Origin: an uncultured bacterium
GTDB taxonomy: Bacteria > Bacillota > Clostridia > Lachnospirales > Lachnospiraceae
DNA: 26,814 bases
Assembly (NCBI GenBank): GCA_905214875.1
Contig: CAJMNR010000046.1
Span: 1 to 26,814 of the forward strand
Reading direction: 5' to 3'
The position numbers and the translations under genes are program-made. The notes beneath the pieces are model-generated. The model was not told where the DNA came from. It saw only the letters and a list, made by a program, of their open reading frames with translations, and searched no databases. This document shows, in pieces, positions 1 through 6,582 of this stretch. The first letter of the stretch is position 1, and every line of letters starts with the position of its first letter.

Positions 1-7
1 GAAAAAA

Positions 8-44
8 GACAACTAACCACACCAAAACGGTGTGGTTAGTTGTC
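8..44 (-). terminator. Rho-independent terminator of the 236-aa secreted protein gene
   Basis: A perfect 16-bp stem (8-23 with 29-44) around a 5-base loop. Read on the minus strand it is followed by a run of T (the A-run at 2-7). It lies just downstream of the minus-strand gene ending at 97. Confidence 0.9.
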
Positions 45-53
45 TACAGTCTG

Positions 54-85
54 AAAGATGCTAAAAAGAGATTTTTAGCATCTTT
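54..85 (-). terminator. Second hairpin between gene end and terminator
   Basis: A perfect 14-bp stem (54-67 with 72-85) with a 4-base loop, between the stop codon at 97 and the stronger terminator at 8-44. It has A-rich and T-rich arm ends but no good U-tract after it on the minus strand, so it may protect the 3' end or back up the terminator. Confidence 0.6.
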
Positions 86-96
86 TTGAAGAAATA

Positions 97-807
97 TTAG
101 TCATTATCAATTGCTTTAAATGTTCCAGAAAGTGTCTTGCTTGATTTAGTTTTAGTATTTGTTACTCCAGTAATCTTATATTTGTAAGATTGGCCTCTAG
201 TTAAACCACTAACTCTTACCGTTAAATCATCGTTGTCTTTTTCTACAACTCTAGTTTTATATGTCTTTGTTCCACTTGTATTGGTAATTACGACTTTTAC
301 GTTCTTGTAAGATACTCTATTTCTGAAGTCAAAGGTAACTTCTCTATCATCAGCATCATAATCTACGTCTTTTACTAAATTAGTAGATGCTTTCGGAATG
401 CTAAATGTAATAGTAAGTGTGCCGTACTTCGAAGCATTGGATTTTCGAATTCCTGTAATAGTTACCGTATATTTCTTTCCTGCCTTTAAGTTCGCTACGT
501 CTAAATCGATTTCATCGCTGTCGTTATCTTCAATAAAGGTCTTATAGCTTTTCCCTGAGCTATCTTTTACCGTAGCTTTTGCATTGGATTTTAAACGGAT
601 CTTAGAAGAAAAATCAATCTCGATATCGTCATCAGAACCAGTGTAGTCATAGTTTACGCTTTTTACACCGATTTTCGTTGTAGACTTTGTACTTGTAGAA
701 AACTTTGCCTTTGCTGCAAGTGTTGTAGCAGGAGTTGCTGCCATCGTTATCATCATGACTGCTGCACCAGCCGCCAATATTTTTGTTAGTGTTTGTTTCA
801 TTTTCAT
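97..807 (-). CDS. Secreted protein with two tandem beta-sandwich repeats
   Basis: 236 aa, function not recognised. Residues 1-31 form a signal peptide (Lys-rich start, hydrophobic core, then ATTLAA-K), so export is likely; there is no lipobox or LPXTG anchor. The mature part is two copies of a roughly 90-residue unit (about 47-136 and 143-232). They share the pattern VkdVdYD, an acidic DxDDxE segment, a FDF or IDF strand, SGKxYkT, an acidic E-DND-D turn, LxxGxxYxxxITG and a final T(L)xGTF or TITF strand. This is typical of fibronectin-III/Ig-like folds, but the family assignment is inference. The Asp-rich turns could bind calcium. The start at 807 has AAGGAGA 7 bases upstream. The gene is divergent from a two-component system and shares its intergenic region. 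Confidence 0.85.
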   Translation of the reverse strand: MKMKQTLTKILAAGAAVMMITMAATPATTLAAKAKFSTSTKSTTKIGVKSVNYDYTGSDDDIEIDFSSKIRLKSNAKATVKDSSGKSYKTFIEDNDSDEIDLDVANLKAGKKYTVTITGIRKSNASKYGTLTITFSIPKASTNLVKDVDYDADDREVTFDFRNRVSYKNVKVVITNTSGTKTYKTRVVEKDNDDLTVRVSGLTRGQSYKYKITGVTNTKTKSSKTLSGTFKAIDND

Positions 808-831
808 TTATACTCTCCTTATGTGTTTCAT
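808..831 (-). other. Possible 7-residue leader ORF abutting the secreted-protein start
   Basis: On the minus strand an ATG at 831-829 has its own AAAGGAG (834-840) and reads MKHIRRV then TAA at 810-808. The stop directly touches the ATG of the 236-aa gene at 807, and the ribosome site of the main gene lies inside this mini-ORF. It may be chance, or a leader that couples or tunes translation. Confidence 0.3.
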
Positions 832-856
832 TTCTCCTTTAGGATACAACTCAAAG

Positions 857-897
857 ATTAAAGAAATATTAAAAGGATGGTTTAATCTATATTTAAT
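857..897. promoter_or_regulatory. Candidate OmpR-family operator, four symmetric hexamers
   Basis: ATTAAA occurs at 857-862 and 868-873, and its reverse complement TTTAAT at 881-886 and 892-897. Each pair is spaced by 11 bp, and the four are exactly symmetric about position 877. Direct repeats of 11-bp period are the usual binding geometry of OmpR/PhoB-type regulators, and the next gene codes for one. The site lies in the divergent region between 807 and 948. The AT-rich background makes chance partly possible. Confidence 0.5.
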
Positions 898-947
898 TTT
901 GAAACACTATTATGATAAGGGAATACAAAGGAAGGGAGTTTCTACAA

Positions 948-1628
948 TTGAGAATATTAGTAGTTGAAGATGAAAAAGACTTAAATGATATTTTGACAAA
1001 ACGACTGACAAAGGCCGGATATAATGTGGATTCTTGCTATACAGGAAGGGAAGCGCTTGATTATATAGCAGTGGGTGAATATGATGTCATCCTATTAGAT
1101 GTCATGTTGCCTGAAGTCAGTGGTATCGAGATTGTAAGGAAGATGCGCAAGGAAAAGAATAAGACAAAAGTCTTGCTTCTTACGGCAAAGGACAGCATCG
1201 AGGATCGCGTCATCGGATTAGATAGCGGTGCCGATGATTACTTGGTAAAGCCATTTGCCTTTGAGGAGTTATTAGCAAGAATCCGTGTAATGATCCGTCG
1301 CAGTCATAATGAAGTAACCAACGTCTATCAGATTGCCAACTTAACGGTAGACTGCGAAAAACATATTGTGATGCGTGATAATACGGAGATCTCTTTATCC
1401 AGTAAGGAGTTTCAATTGTTAGAATACATGATTCGCAATCAAGGTGTGGTATTAAGCCGCGCAAAAATAGAGCAGAACTTATGGAACTTTGATTATGAAG
1501 GCGGTTCTAATGTAATCGATGTCTACATCCGTTACCTTAGAAAGAAAATCGACCAGGGATTTGAACCGAAGTTGATTCATACAAAGAGAGGCATCGGCTA
1601 TGTACTTCGGGTAGAGGAAGCAAAATGA
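948..1628 (+). CDS. OmpR/PhoB-family response regulator
   Basis: 226 aa when started at TTG 948, giving MRILVVEDEK, the standard receiver beginning. GGAAGGGAG (930-938) sits 9 bases upstream. An in-frame ATG at 912 would add 12 residues but has no ribosome site. The receiver domain (about 1-115) has the acidic pair E7/D8, phosphoacceptor D51, T79 and K101. The C-terminal winged helix (about 128-225) has the KEFQLLEYM and RYLRKKID segments of the Trans_reg_C family. The stop codon overlaps the sensor kinase start (ATGA), so the two genes are translationally coupled. It probably binds DNA when phosphorylated by the kinase. The neighbouring secreted protein and its own promoter are natural target candidates. 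Confidence 0.92.
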   Translation: MRILVVEDEKDLNDILTKRLTKAGYNVDSCYTGREALDYIAVGEYDVILLDVMLPEVSGIEIVRKMRKEKNKTKVLLLTAKDSIEDRVIGLDSGADDYLVKPFAFEELLARIRVMIRRSHNEVTNVYQIANLTVDCEKHIVMRDNTEISLSSKEFQLLEYMIRNQGVVLSRAKIEQNLWNFDYEGGSNVIDVYIRYLRKKIDQGFEPKLIHTKRGIGYVLRVEEAK

Positions 1629-3004
1629 GACGACGCAGGATATCAATCATATGGAAACTGACGATCTGGTACACGTCATTTCTATGCTTACTAGCCGTAA
1701 TTATCGTGGGAGTAACCTACCTTGTAAGTGGAAGAATTATCAAGAGTTCTTCCAAAACCCAGCTAGTAAATGTCGTTGATACGGCATTGTCCGAACTGGA
1801 ATATGACGATGGCGAACTGGAGGCGGACGATGAGCTAGAGTTCTTCCATCGAGGTATTTATTTATCCGTATATAATGAAAATAATCAGTTAGTCATGGGC
1901 ATGATGCCAAAAGGATTTGATCTGTCTAGTGTATATGAAAGCAATGTGCTGCAAACGATACGCCTTGCCAATGAAGATTGGTACTATTATGAGAATCAAA
2001 TCATGGTAGCAGACTATGGGATGGTTACTGTAAGAGGCATGATGGCCGCTTCAGCAAGTTTTGATAATCAGCAAGTCGTGCTTTTGGTGTTATCCTGGCT
2101 GTCGCCAATTATTATCCTAGTGGCAGCAGTCGGAGGCTATAGCATGGCGAAACGCGCCTTTCGTCCTATTCGTCAAATGCGAGAAACCGTAGAACAGATT
2201 AATAGCGCAAAGGATCTTACAAAACGTGTAAATCTAGGAACTGGTGAAGATGAAATCTACAAATTAGGAGAGACGTTTGACCAAATGTTTGAGCGCTTAG
2301 AGGAAGGATTTGAACGGGAAAAACAATTTACTTCGGATGTTTCCCATGAACTTCGTACTCCAGTCAGCGTCATCTTATCCCAATGTGAATATGCTATGGA
2401 GCAAGAAAATGGTTCAGAGACAAAGGAAGCGCTAACTAGTATTTATCATCAAACGGTGCGTATGTCGAAAATGATTGGCCAGCTACTTGTACTATCACGA
2501 AGTGACCAAGGAGTTGAAACACTTTTAAAGGAAGAGTTAAACATAAGCGAACTGCTAGAAATCATTATTGAAGATTTAGAAGAGAAAGCCATGCAAAAGA
2601 ACATACGAATTGATTATGAAGTTGAGAAGAATATTATGTTTTATGGTGATGAAACAATGCTTGTTCGATTCTTTGTGAATTTGATTACAAATGCAATCAA
2701 GTATGGGAAAGACGGTGGATGGATCAAGGTAAACCTATCAAAAGAAAACGGTCGTATTGAAGGCTTTATAGAAGACAATGGCATTGGCATAGCAAAAGAA
2801 GATCAGGACAAGATTTTTAGACGGTTTTATCAAGTAAATCCAGCAAGAACATCGACAAAAGAAGGCAGCATTGGTCTTGGGCTTTCCATGGTCCAATGGA
2901 TAGCCAATGCACATCATGGTGAGGTCACTGTAAAAAGTGAATTAGGAATAGGAAGCAAGTTTGAGTTTTATTTTCCAATCGAGAAAGAAAATGTTATAAT
3001 TTAG
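1625..3004 (+). CDS. Membrane sensor histidine kinase, partner of the 948 regulator
   Basis: 459 aa. Transmembrane helix 1 is at about 11-33 and helix 2 at about 151-173. They enclose a roughly 115-residue extracytoplasmic sensor region that is acidic near 57-72 and not recognised. A HAMP linker follows (about 174-226), then HisKA with SHELRTP and phosphoacceptor H241, and a HATPase_c domain with N-box N356, G1 box DNGIG at 384-388 and G2 box GSIGLGLS around 414-421. All catalytic motifs are intact. The gene overlaps the regulator by four bases and is followed by a strong terminator, so the pair is a two-gene operon. The signal is unknown. The architecture matches the common OmpR-linked HAMP kinases. 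Confidence 0.93.
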   Translation: MRRRRISIIWKLTIWYTSFLCLLAVIIVGVTYLVSGRIIKSSSKTQLVNVVDTALSELEYDDGELEADDELEFFHRGIYLSVYNENNQLVMGMMPKGFDLSSVYESNVLQTIRLANEDWYYYENQIMVADYGMVTVRGMMAASASFDNQQVVLLVLSWLSPIIILVAAVGGYSMAKRAFRPIRQMRETVEQINSAKDLTKRVNLGTGEDEIYKLGETFDQMFERLEEGFEREKQFTSDVSHELRTPVSVILSQCEYAMEQENGSETKEALTSIYHQTVRMSKMIGQLLVLSRSDQGVETLLKEELNISELLEIIIEDLEEKAMQKNIRIDYEVEKNIMFYGDETMLVRFFVNLITNAIKYGKDGGWIKVNLSKENGRIEGFIEDNGIGIAKEDQDKIFRRFYQVNPARTSTKEGSIGLGLSMVQWIANAHHGEVTVKSELGIGSKFEFYFPIEKENVII

Positions 3005-3012
3005 AGATAAGA

Positions 3013-3060
3013 GACACCACCGCGTATACAAAAATATTTGATGCAGTGGTGTCTTTTTTA
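3013..3060 (+). terminator. Terminator after the sensor kinase
   Basis: Stem GACACCAC (3013-3020) pairs with GTGGTGTC (3046-3053), with two further GC pairs inside after one mismatch, followed by a T-run at 3054-3059. Confidence 0.9.
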
Positions 3061-3074
3061 ATTGTTAGGAAGTG

Positions 3075-3121
3075 TGCGTTCCTTGACAAACGCAAAAGAC
3101 GCGAGAGTGTGTGGAACACAC
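3075..3121 (+). promoter_or_regulatory. Inverted repeats around a TTGACA box upstream of the reductase
   Basis: TGCGTT (3075-3080) and AACGCA (3089-3094) flank a TTGACA at 3083-3088. A second hairpin GTGTGT-GGA-ACACAC lies at 3107-3121. No good -10 is seen 17 bases after the TTGACA, so the promoter is uncertain. The repeats may be regulator sites. Confidence 0.35.
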
Positions 3122-3155
3122 GATTTGTTCTTAATCTTAATAAGGAGGTCAAAGA

Positions 3156-4064
3156 ATGAAGCAAATAGCATTAGGAACAAGTGACGTAAAGGTAACGAAT
3201 CTAGGGTTAGGTTGCATTAATTTCGGTACGACGACGAAGGAGGAAGATGCCCATCGGTTAATAGAAGCCTATGTAAGCCGTGGTGGTAATCTATTAGATA
3301 CTTCGAATAACTATGCCTTTTGGAATGGAGGAGATGGCAGGGAGAGTGAACGTGTCCTTGGCCACTGGCTTAAGAAGAATCCTTCCTTACGAAAAAATCT
3401 TGTAGTAGCAACAAAGCTTGGAGCAAGGCCAAAGGATCTTACAAAAGGATTTGATGACGTTCAAGGAAATGGGCGTAGTACCATTTATGAAGAAGTTGAA
3501 AAATCACTAGAGACCCTTCATGTTGATACCATTGATTTATTATACTTACATACGGACGACTGGAATACGCCACTAGAAGAAACGCTTTCCGCATTAAATG
3601 ATGTAATCAAGAAAGGATATGTAAAACTAATTGGATGTAGTAACTTTCGAACTTTTAGAATTGAACAGGCGAGACAAATCTGTAAGGAACATGACTATCC
3701 ATTCTTTAGTGCCGTTCAACAGCGATATACATACCTTCAGCCAGTAGCAGATGCTGACTTTGGTGTGCAGGTTGCAGCAGATAGTGAGTTAAAAAGTTAT
3801 TTTAAATATTATAACGACTTAACATTCGTATCCCATACGTCGTTACTATATGGAGTGTATTTTGGGCAGCAGATAGAAGACATTAATTATGATACGCGTT
3901 GGAATCGGAAACGGTTAGAAGAAGTGCAGGCACAAAAAGAGAATCGCGTACCATGGGTACTTAAGAAAATTACAGAGGACTTTGGTGGAAGTGTAGCATT
4001 ATTTACTTCAAGTAAGATTGAACATCTTATACAGAACATTGAGTATTTTGAGAAAGACGAATAA
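3156..4064 (+). CDS. Aldo/keto reductase
   Basis: 302 aa, NAD(P)H-dependent oxidoreductase of the AKR superfamily with a TIM-barrel fold. The catalytic tetrad is visible: D48 and Y53 in LLDTSNNYAF, K87 in ATKLGA, and H132 in LYLHTDDW. The IGCSNF strand follows at about 160. The C-terminal cofactor region has TSSKIEHLIQNIEYF in place of the more common GARN-type segment, still in the expected place for phosphate contact. An excellent AAGGAGGT (3142-3149) precedes the ATG. It stands alone between two terminators, so it is monocistronic. The substrate cannot be told from sequence; sugar or small-aldehyde reduction is typical for such enzymes. Confidence 0.93.
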   Translation: MKQIALGTSDVKVTNLGLGCINFGTTTKEEDAHRLIEAYVSRGGNLLDTSNNYAFWNGGDGRESERVLGHWLKKNPSLRKNLVVATKLGARPKDLTKGFDDVQGNGRSTIYEEVEKSLETLHVDTIDLLYLHTDDWNTPLEETLSALNDVIKKGYVKLIGCSNFRTFRIEQARQICKEHDYPFFSAVQQRYTYLQPVADADFGVQVAADSELKSYFKYYNDLTFVSHTSLLYGVYFGQQIEDINYDTRWNRKRLEEVQAQKENRVPWVLKKITEDFGGSVALFTSSKIEHLIQNIEYFEKDE

Positions 4065-4065
4065 C

Positions 4066-4110
4066 AAAAAAATCCCATATCCACAAGTAGTAGTGATACG
4101 GGATTTTTTT
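4066..4110. terminator. Bidirectional terminator between convergent genes
   Basis: AAAAAAATCCC (4066-4076) pairs with GGGATTTTTTT (4100-4110), and an inner TATC/GATA stem lies beyond one mismatch. There is a U-tract on both strands. It serves the reductase gene (+) and the cold shock gene (-). Confidence 0.9.
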
Positions 4111-4119
4111 ATTAAAAGA

Positions 4120-4323
4120 TTAAGCTAAACATACGTTTACTGCTTGATCTCCTCTGTTTCCTTGAGCAACATCGAAAGTAACATTTTGGCCCTCTTCTAA
4201 AGTTTTGAATCCTTCAGCTACAATACCAGAGAAGTGAACGAAGATGTCTTCGTTAGTTTCGTTGTTAGTGATGAAACCAAATCCTTTTTCAGAGTTAAAC
4301 CATTTTACTGTACCTTTATTCAT
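4120..4323 (-). CDS. CspA-family cold shock protein
   Basis: 67 aa, a single cold-shock domain of normal length that binds single-stranded RNA/DNA and acts as an RNA chaperone. RNP1 KGFGFI (13-18) and RNP2 DIFVHF (26-31) are intact, and the N-terminal GTVKWFN is canonical. GGAGGT (4333-4338) precedes the ATG. A promoter predicted at 4455-4483 gives a leader of about 125 nt with a large hairpin, like the structured leaders known for cold-inducible csp genes. Which csp paralogue this is cannot be decided. Confidence 0.97.
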   Translation of the reverse strand: MNKGTVKWFNSEKGFGFITNNETNEDIFVHFSGIVAEGFKTLEEGQNVTFDVAQGNRGDQAVNVCLA

Positions 4324-4372
4324 TGAAAGATACCTCCATTATAATATTATATTTTCGATGTAAAAATAAAAA

Positions 4373-4425
4373 TCACATATTTTTGTAAGTCATCATGCTC
4401 GATAATGATTTACAAAAATATGTGA
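4373..4425 (-). promoter_or_regulatory. Long hairpin in the csp 5' leader
   Basis: About 21 bp of near-perfect stem (4373-4393 with 4405-4425, one G-U) and an 11-base loop. Read on the minus strand it lies between the predicted promoter and the csp ribosome site and is followed by a T-rich stretch. It could be a cold-responsive leader element or an attenuator. Confidence 0.55.
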
Positions 4426-4454
4426 ATCAAATTTAACATTTTAAATACTCTTTC

Positions 4455-4483
4455 AGTGTACGATAGTTTTAAAATTAAGTCAA
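4455..4483 (-). promoter_or_regulatory. Predicted csp promoter
   Basis: On the minus strand TTGACT (4483-4478), a 17-bp spacer, then TACACT (4460-4455). The inferred transcript start is near 4448. Confidence 0.55.
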
Positions 4484-4537
4484 GGGATTTTGAAAATATT
4501 TTGAAAATTCTAATTAAGTATTATAATTACGAGGATT

Positions 4538-4551
4538 AGAACATATGTTCT
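4538..4551. promoter_or_regulatory. SOS-box-like palindrome (LexA site candidate)
   Basis: AGAACATATGTTCT is a perfect 14-bp palindrome containing GAAC-N4-GTTC, the core of the LexA/DinR box of Firmicutes. It lies 10 bases after a TATAAT (4522-4527) and 111 bases before the hydrolase start at 4663, where it could cover the start of an upstream promoter. LexA control of this hydrolase is inference. Confidence 0.5.
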
Positions 4552-4618
4552 GCATGCGTGAAAAGCGACACTTTTTATAGTTTGACTTTACATTATATGG
4601 TAAATTAATGCTTCGGTT

Positions 4619-4627
4619 TGCTATAAT
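4619..4627 (+). promoter_or_regulatory. Extended -10 promoter of the hydrolase gene
   Basis: TGCTATAAT, a perfect extended -10 element, 35 bases before the ATG at 4663. There is no clear -35 box, as is common with extended -10 promoters. Confidence 0.6.
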
Positions 4628-4662
4628 AGAGCTATGAATCTAGAAGAATAGGGGGACAAGCT

Positions 4663-5781
4663 ATGAAGAAGAATCGCGCCAGCATGCTTTTCATTGTAAG
4701 TATGCTGGCCACAGGATGTGCAACAAGTACTTCGACAGTAAATGAAACACTACCACCAAAGCAAGAATCAGAGGTTCAAACGACAGAACCAACAGCAACG
4801 ACAGAACCAGAAAGTACGAAAGAGGCACCGCTATATACGGAACGGCCGGCAAAGGATATGGAAGAGGAACTTGGAATCGAGTCTAAGAAGAAAGAGGCAT
4901 TTATTGAGAAATACGGTCAAGATGTGTACGATACGGCTTTGATTTATTGTTCAGAGATTCTTCAAATCAATCATACCCAGGAGGTAGACAAAAGCAAATT
5001 TGATAAATATCGAGAAGATTATGTCGTTGAGGAGTTAGAGATTCCTTCAACCTTTGATGATCATATCATTCCAGCCACTTATCTCAGACAAAAGAAAAGC
5101 ACAAAGAATGATACGGTAATTCTCATTCACGGTCGTGGAGGAACAAGGGAAATCAACATGTCCATCGGCGTGCAGTTTCTAGAACAGGGATACAACGTAT
5201 TGACAATTGATTTACGTAGTTCTGGCAGTAATAAGGCAAAATTTACAACGTATGGAGCATGGGAAAAATATGACGTGGTAGATTGTGTCGATTATATTGA
5301 TGAAAGAATCGACAGCAACAATAAATTAATCCTTTGGGGTTGTTCCTATGGAGGCGCGGTATGTTCCGTTACACTAGGCACAAAGAATCTGGAGAAAAAG
5401 GTCGATGCCGCAATTTTAGACTGTGCATTAGACAGCATGGGATCGATGATTTACGGATGCTATGTAACAAGAATGAATCAGCCACCGCTAGAGGATGTAA
5501 AGGATTATTGCGACAAATTCTTAAATGAATTTTACGGAATACGCCTTGAGGATGCCAATGGCCAAGTACAGATTGCGGATACAAAAGTTCCAACGTTGAT
5601 GTTTGCATGTACTGGAGATCCAACGGTACCTTTTTATTTGACGCAGTCGCTTTTTGAGTCTATTAAGGAAACAGAAAAAGAATTTGTCACATTTAGTGAT
5701 AAGGCGCATTGTATGGCCAATTACGATCATAAGGACGAATATTTTAGCGCGATTAAGAAGTTTCTAAAGAAGTATACATAA
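4663..5781 (+). CDS. Lipoprotein alpha/beta hydrolase
   Basis: 372 aa. The N-terminal signal ends in LATGC, so C19 is the likely lipidated cysteine. The -3 position is Ala, slightly off consensus. A Ser/Thr/Pro/Glu-rich linker (20-60) then holds the enzyme off the membrane. The serine-hydrolase core starts near 125: oxyanion-loop HGRGG (156-160), DLRSSGSN (183-190), nucleophile S228 in GCSYGG, acid D319 in TGDPTVP, and H349 in DKAHCM. This is the arrangement of extracellular alpha/beta hydrolases of the YqkD/BAAT-like group. The substrate is unknown (esterase or peptidase-like). A GGGGGA ribosome site lies about 7 bases before the ATG. It is monocistronic with its own promoter and terminator, and an SOS-like box lies upstream. 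Confidence 0.88.
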   Translation: MKKNRASMLFIVSMLATGCATSTSTVNETLPPKQESEVQTTEPTATTEPESTKEAPLYTERPAKDMEEELGIESKKKEAFIEKYGQDVYDTALIYCSEILQINHTQEVDKSKFDKYREDYVVEELEIPSTFDDHIIPATYLRQKKSTKNDTVILIHGRGGTREINMSIGVQFLEQGYNVLTIDLRSSGSNKAKFTTYGAWEKYDVVDCVDYIDERIDSNNKLILWGCSYGGAVCSVTLGTKNLEKKVDAAILDCALDSMGSMIYGCYVTRMNQPPLEDVKDYCDKFLNEFYGIRLEDANGQVQIADTKVPTLMFACTGDPTVPFYLTQSLFESIKETEKEFVTFSDKAHCMANYDHKDEYFSAIKKFLKKYT

Positions 5782-5802
5782 GGTAGGAAACAATAAAAAA
5801 TG

Positions 5803-5843
5803 AGAGCATAATTCCTTGAAACTAAGGGTTGTGCTCTTTTTTT
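5803..5843 (+). terminator. Terminator after the hydrolase
   Basis: AGAGCATAA (5803-5811) pairs with TTGTGCTCT (5829-5837, one G-U), with an inner CCTT/AAGG pair and a following T-run to 5843. Confidence 0.9.
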
Positions 5844-5885
5844 GTCTAGAGGAAGCATACAAAGGTATCAAAATTATGGGGCGCA

Positions 5886-5897
5886 GAACATATGTTT
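5886..5897. promoter_or_regulatory. Second SOS-box-like site
   Basis: GAACATATGTTT, the same core as at 4539-4550 with one changed end base (GAAC-N4-GTTY). It is 120 bases upstream of the COG2426 gene start at 6017. Weaker than the first site. Confidence 0.3.
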
Positions 5898-5912
5898 GCT
5901 TCTTGCGAAATG

Positions 5913-5931
5913 CTTAGCACTATCTTAGCAC
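5913..5931 (+). promoter_or_regulatory. 11-bp direct repeat CTTAGCAC, candidate PhoP/KdpE-type box
   Basis: CTTAGCAC occurs at 5913-5920 and 5924-5931, giving TTAGCA-N5-TTAGCA. The repeat ends about 21 bases upstream of a TATAAT (5952-5957) that has no -35 box, which is the position expected for an activator of the PhoP/OmpR class. It resembles the Bacillus PhoP box (TTAACA-N5-TTAACA), and a near copy precedes the kdpDE-like genes at 12656-12672. Confidence 0.55.
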
Positions 5932-5951
5932 GAATCTGGTTGGACATAGGT

Positions 5952-5957
5952 TATAAT
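5952..5957 (+). promoter_or_regulatory. -10 box of the transporter/secDF operon
   Basis: TATAAT, with no -35 element 16-18 bases upstream. The inferred start is near 5964, ahead of the ATG at 6017. Activator dependence is suggested by the missing -35 and the repeat at 5913-5931. Confidence 0.5.
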
Positions 5958-6016
5958 TTATCGTGGTTATATATGAAATAGCTAGATTACAAAGAGTGAA
6001 AGGAACTTGGATACGT

Positions 6017-6526
6017 ATGAGTAATGAATTAGTAGATTTTATAACCAATGGATTGTCGGGCGTGTGTCCGAATGAGGTAGTGATCTTTATCATTTCTATG
6101 ATTCCAATCCTAGAGTTGCGAGGTGGATTAGTGGCAGCTTCCCTACTGCATGTTCCTATGTATGAAGCAATCGTTATATGCATCATTGGCAATATGTTAC
6201 CAATCCCATTTATCTTACTTTTTATTAAGAAGATTTTAGGTTGGATGAGCCATAGAAAGCATATGGGCAAAGTCGTAAAAGCCCTTGAGACAAGATCAAA
6301 GTCAAAGAGTAAGCAAATTGAAAACTATAAATTCTTTGGACTGTTGTTCTTTGTCGGGATCCCTTTGCCAGGAACCGGTGCCTGGACGGGAGCTTTGATT
6401 TCATCCTTATTAGGAATGGATGTAAAAAAGGCATTTATAGCAATCCTTGGAGGTGTCGTAATGGCATCTGTAATCATGGTTGTTATCGCATATGGAATTC
6501 CAGCACTATGGAAGGTTTGTTTTTGA
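6017..6526 (+). CDS. COG2426 / small multidrug export family membrane protein
   Basis: 169 aa when started at ATG 6017 (MSNELVDF), with AAAGGAA upstream. A GTG at 5963 would give 187 aa, but it coincides with the inferred transcript start and lacks a ribosome site. The family signature is clear: EVVIFIISMIPILELRGG, then GNMLPIPFILLFI, and the conserved FVGIPLPGTGAWTGAL segment (about 113-128), then a last hydrophobic helix. About four or five membrane segments surround a Lys-rich cytoplasmic loop (about 80-100). The Pfam name (Sm_multidrug_ex) overstates what is known; a transport function is not established. It is the first gene of a probable operon with the Na/Pi cotransporter (57-bp gap). 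Confidence 0.85.
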   Translation: MSNELVDFITNGLSGVCPNEVVIFIISMIPILELRGGLVAASLLHVPMYEAIVICIIGNMLPIPFILLFIKKILGWMSHRKHMGKVVKALETRSKSKSKQIENYKFFGLLFFVGIPLPGTGAWTGALISSLLGMDVKKAFIAILGGVVMASVIMVVIAYGIPALWKVCF

Positions 6527-6582
6527 TAGGAAACTTAGAGTAACTAAAAGGGAAAGAGAAATATTGAGAGGATGAAGAGTAC

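Noticed and set aside
42..50. GTCTACAGT at the left edge and ACTGTAGAC at 26631-26639 as possible ends of a mobile element
   Set aside because: Only 9 bp, one near a terminator, no transposase or target duplication; chance is the simplest view.
755..967. Plus-strand ORF of 70 codons
   Set aside because: It overlaps the signal-peptide end of the secreted protein and runs through the divergent promoter region into the regulator start.
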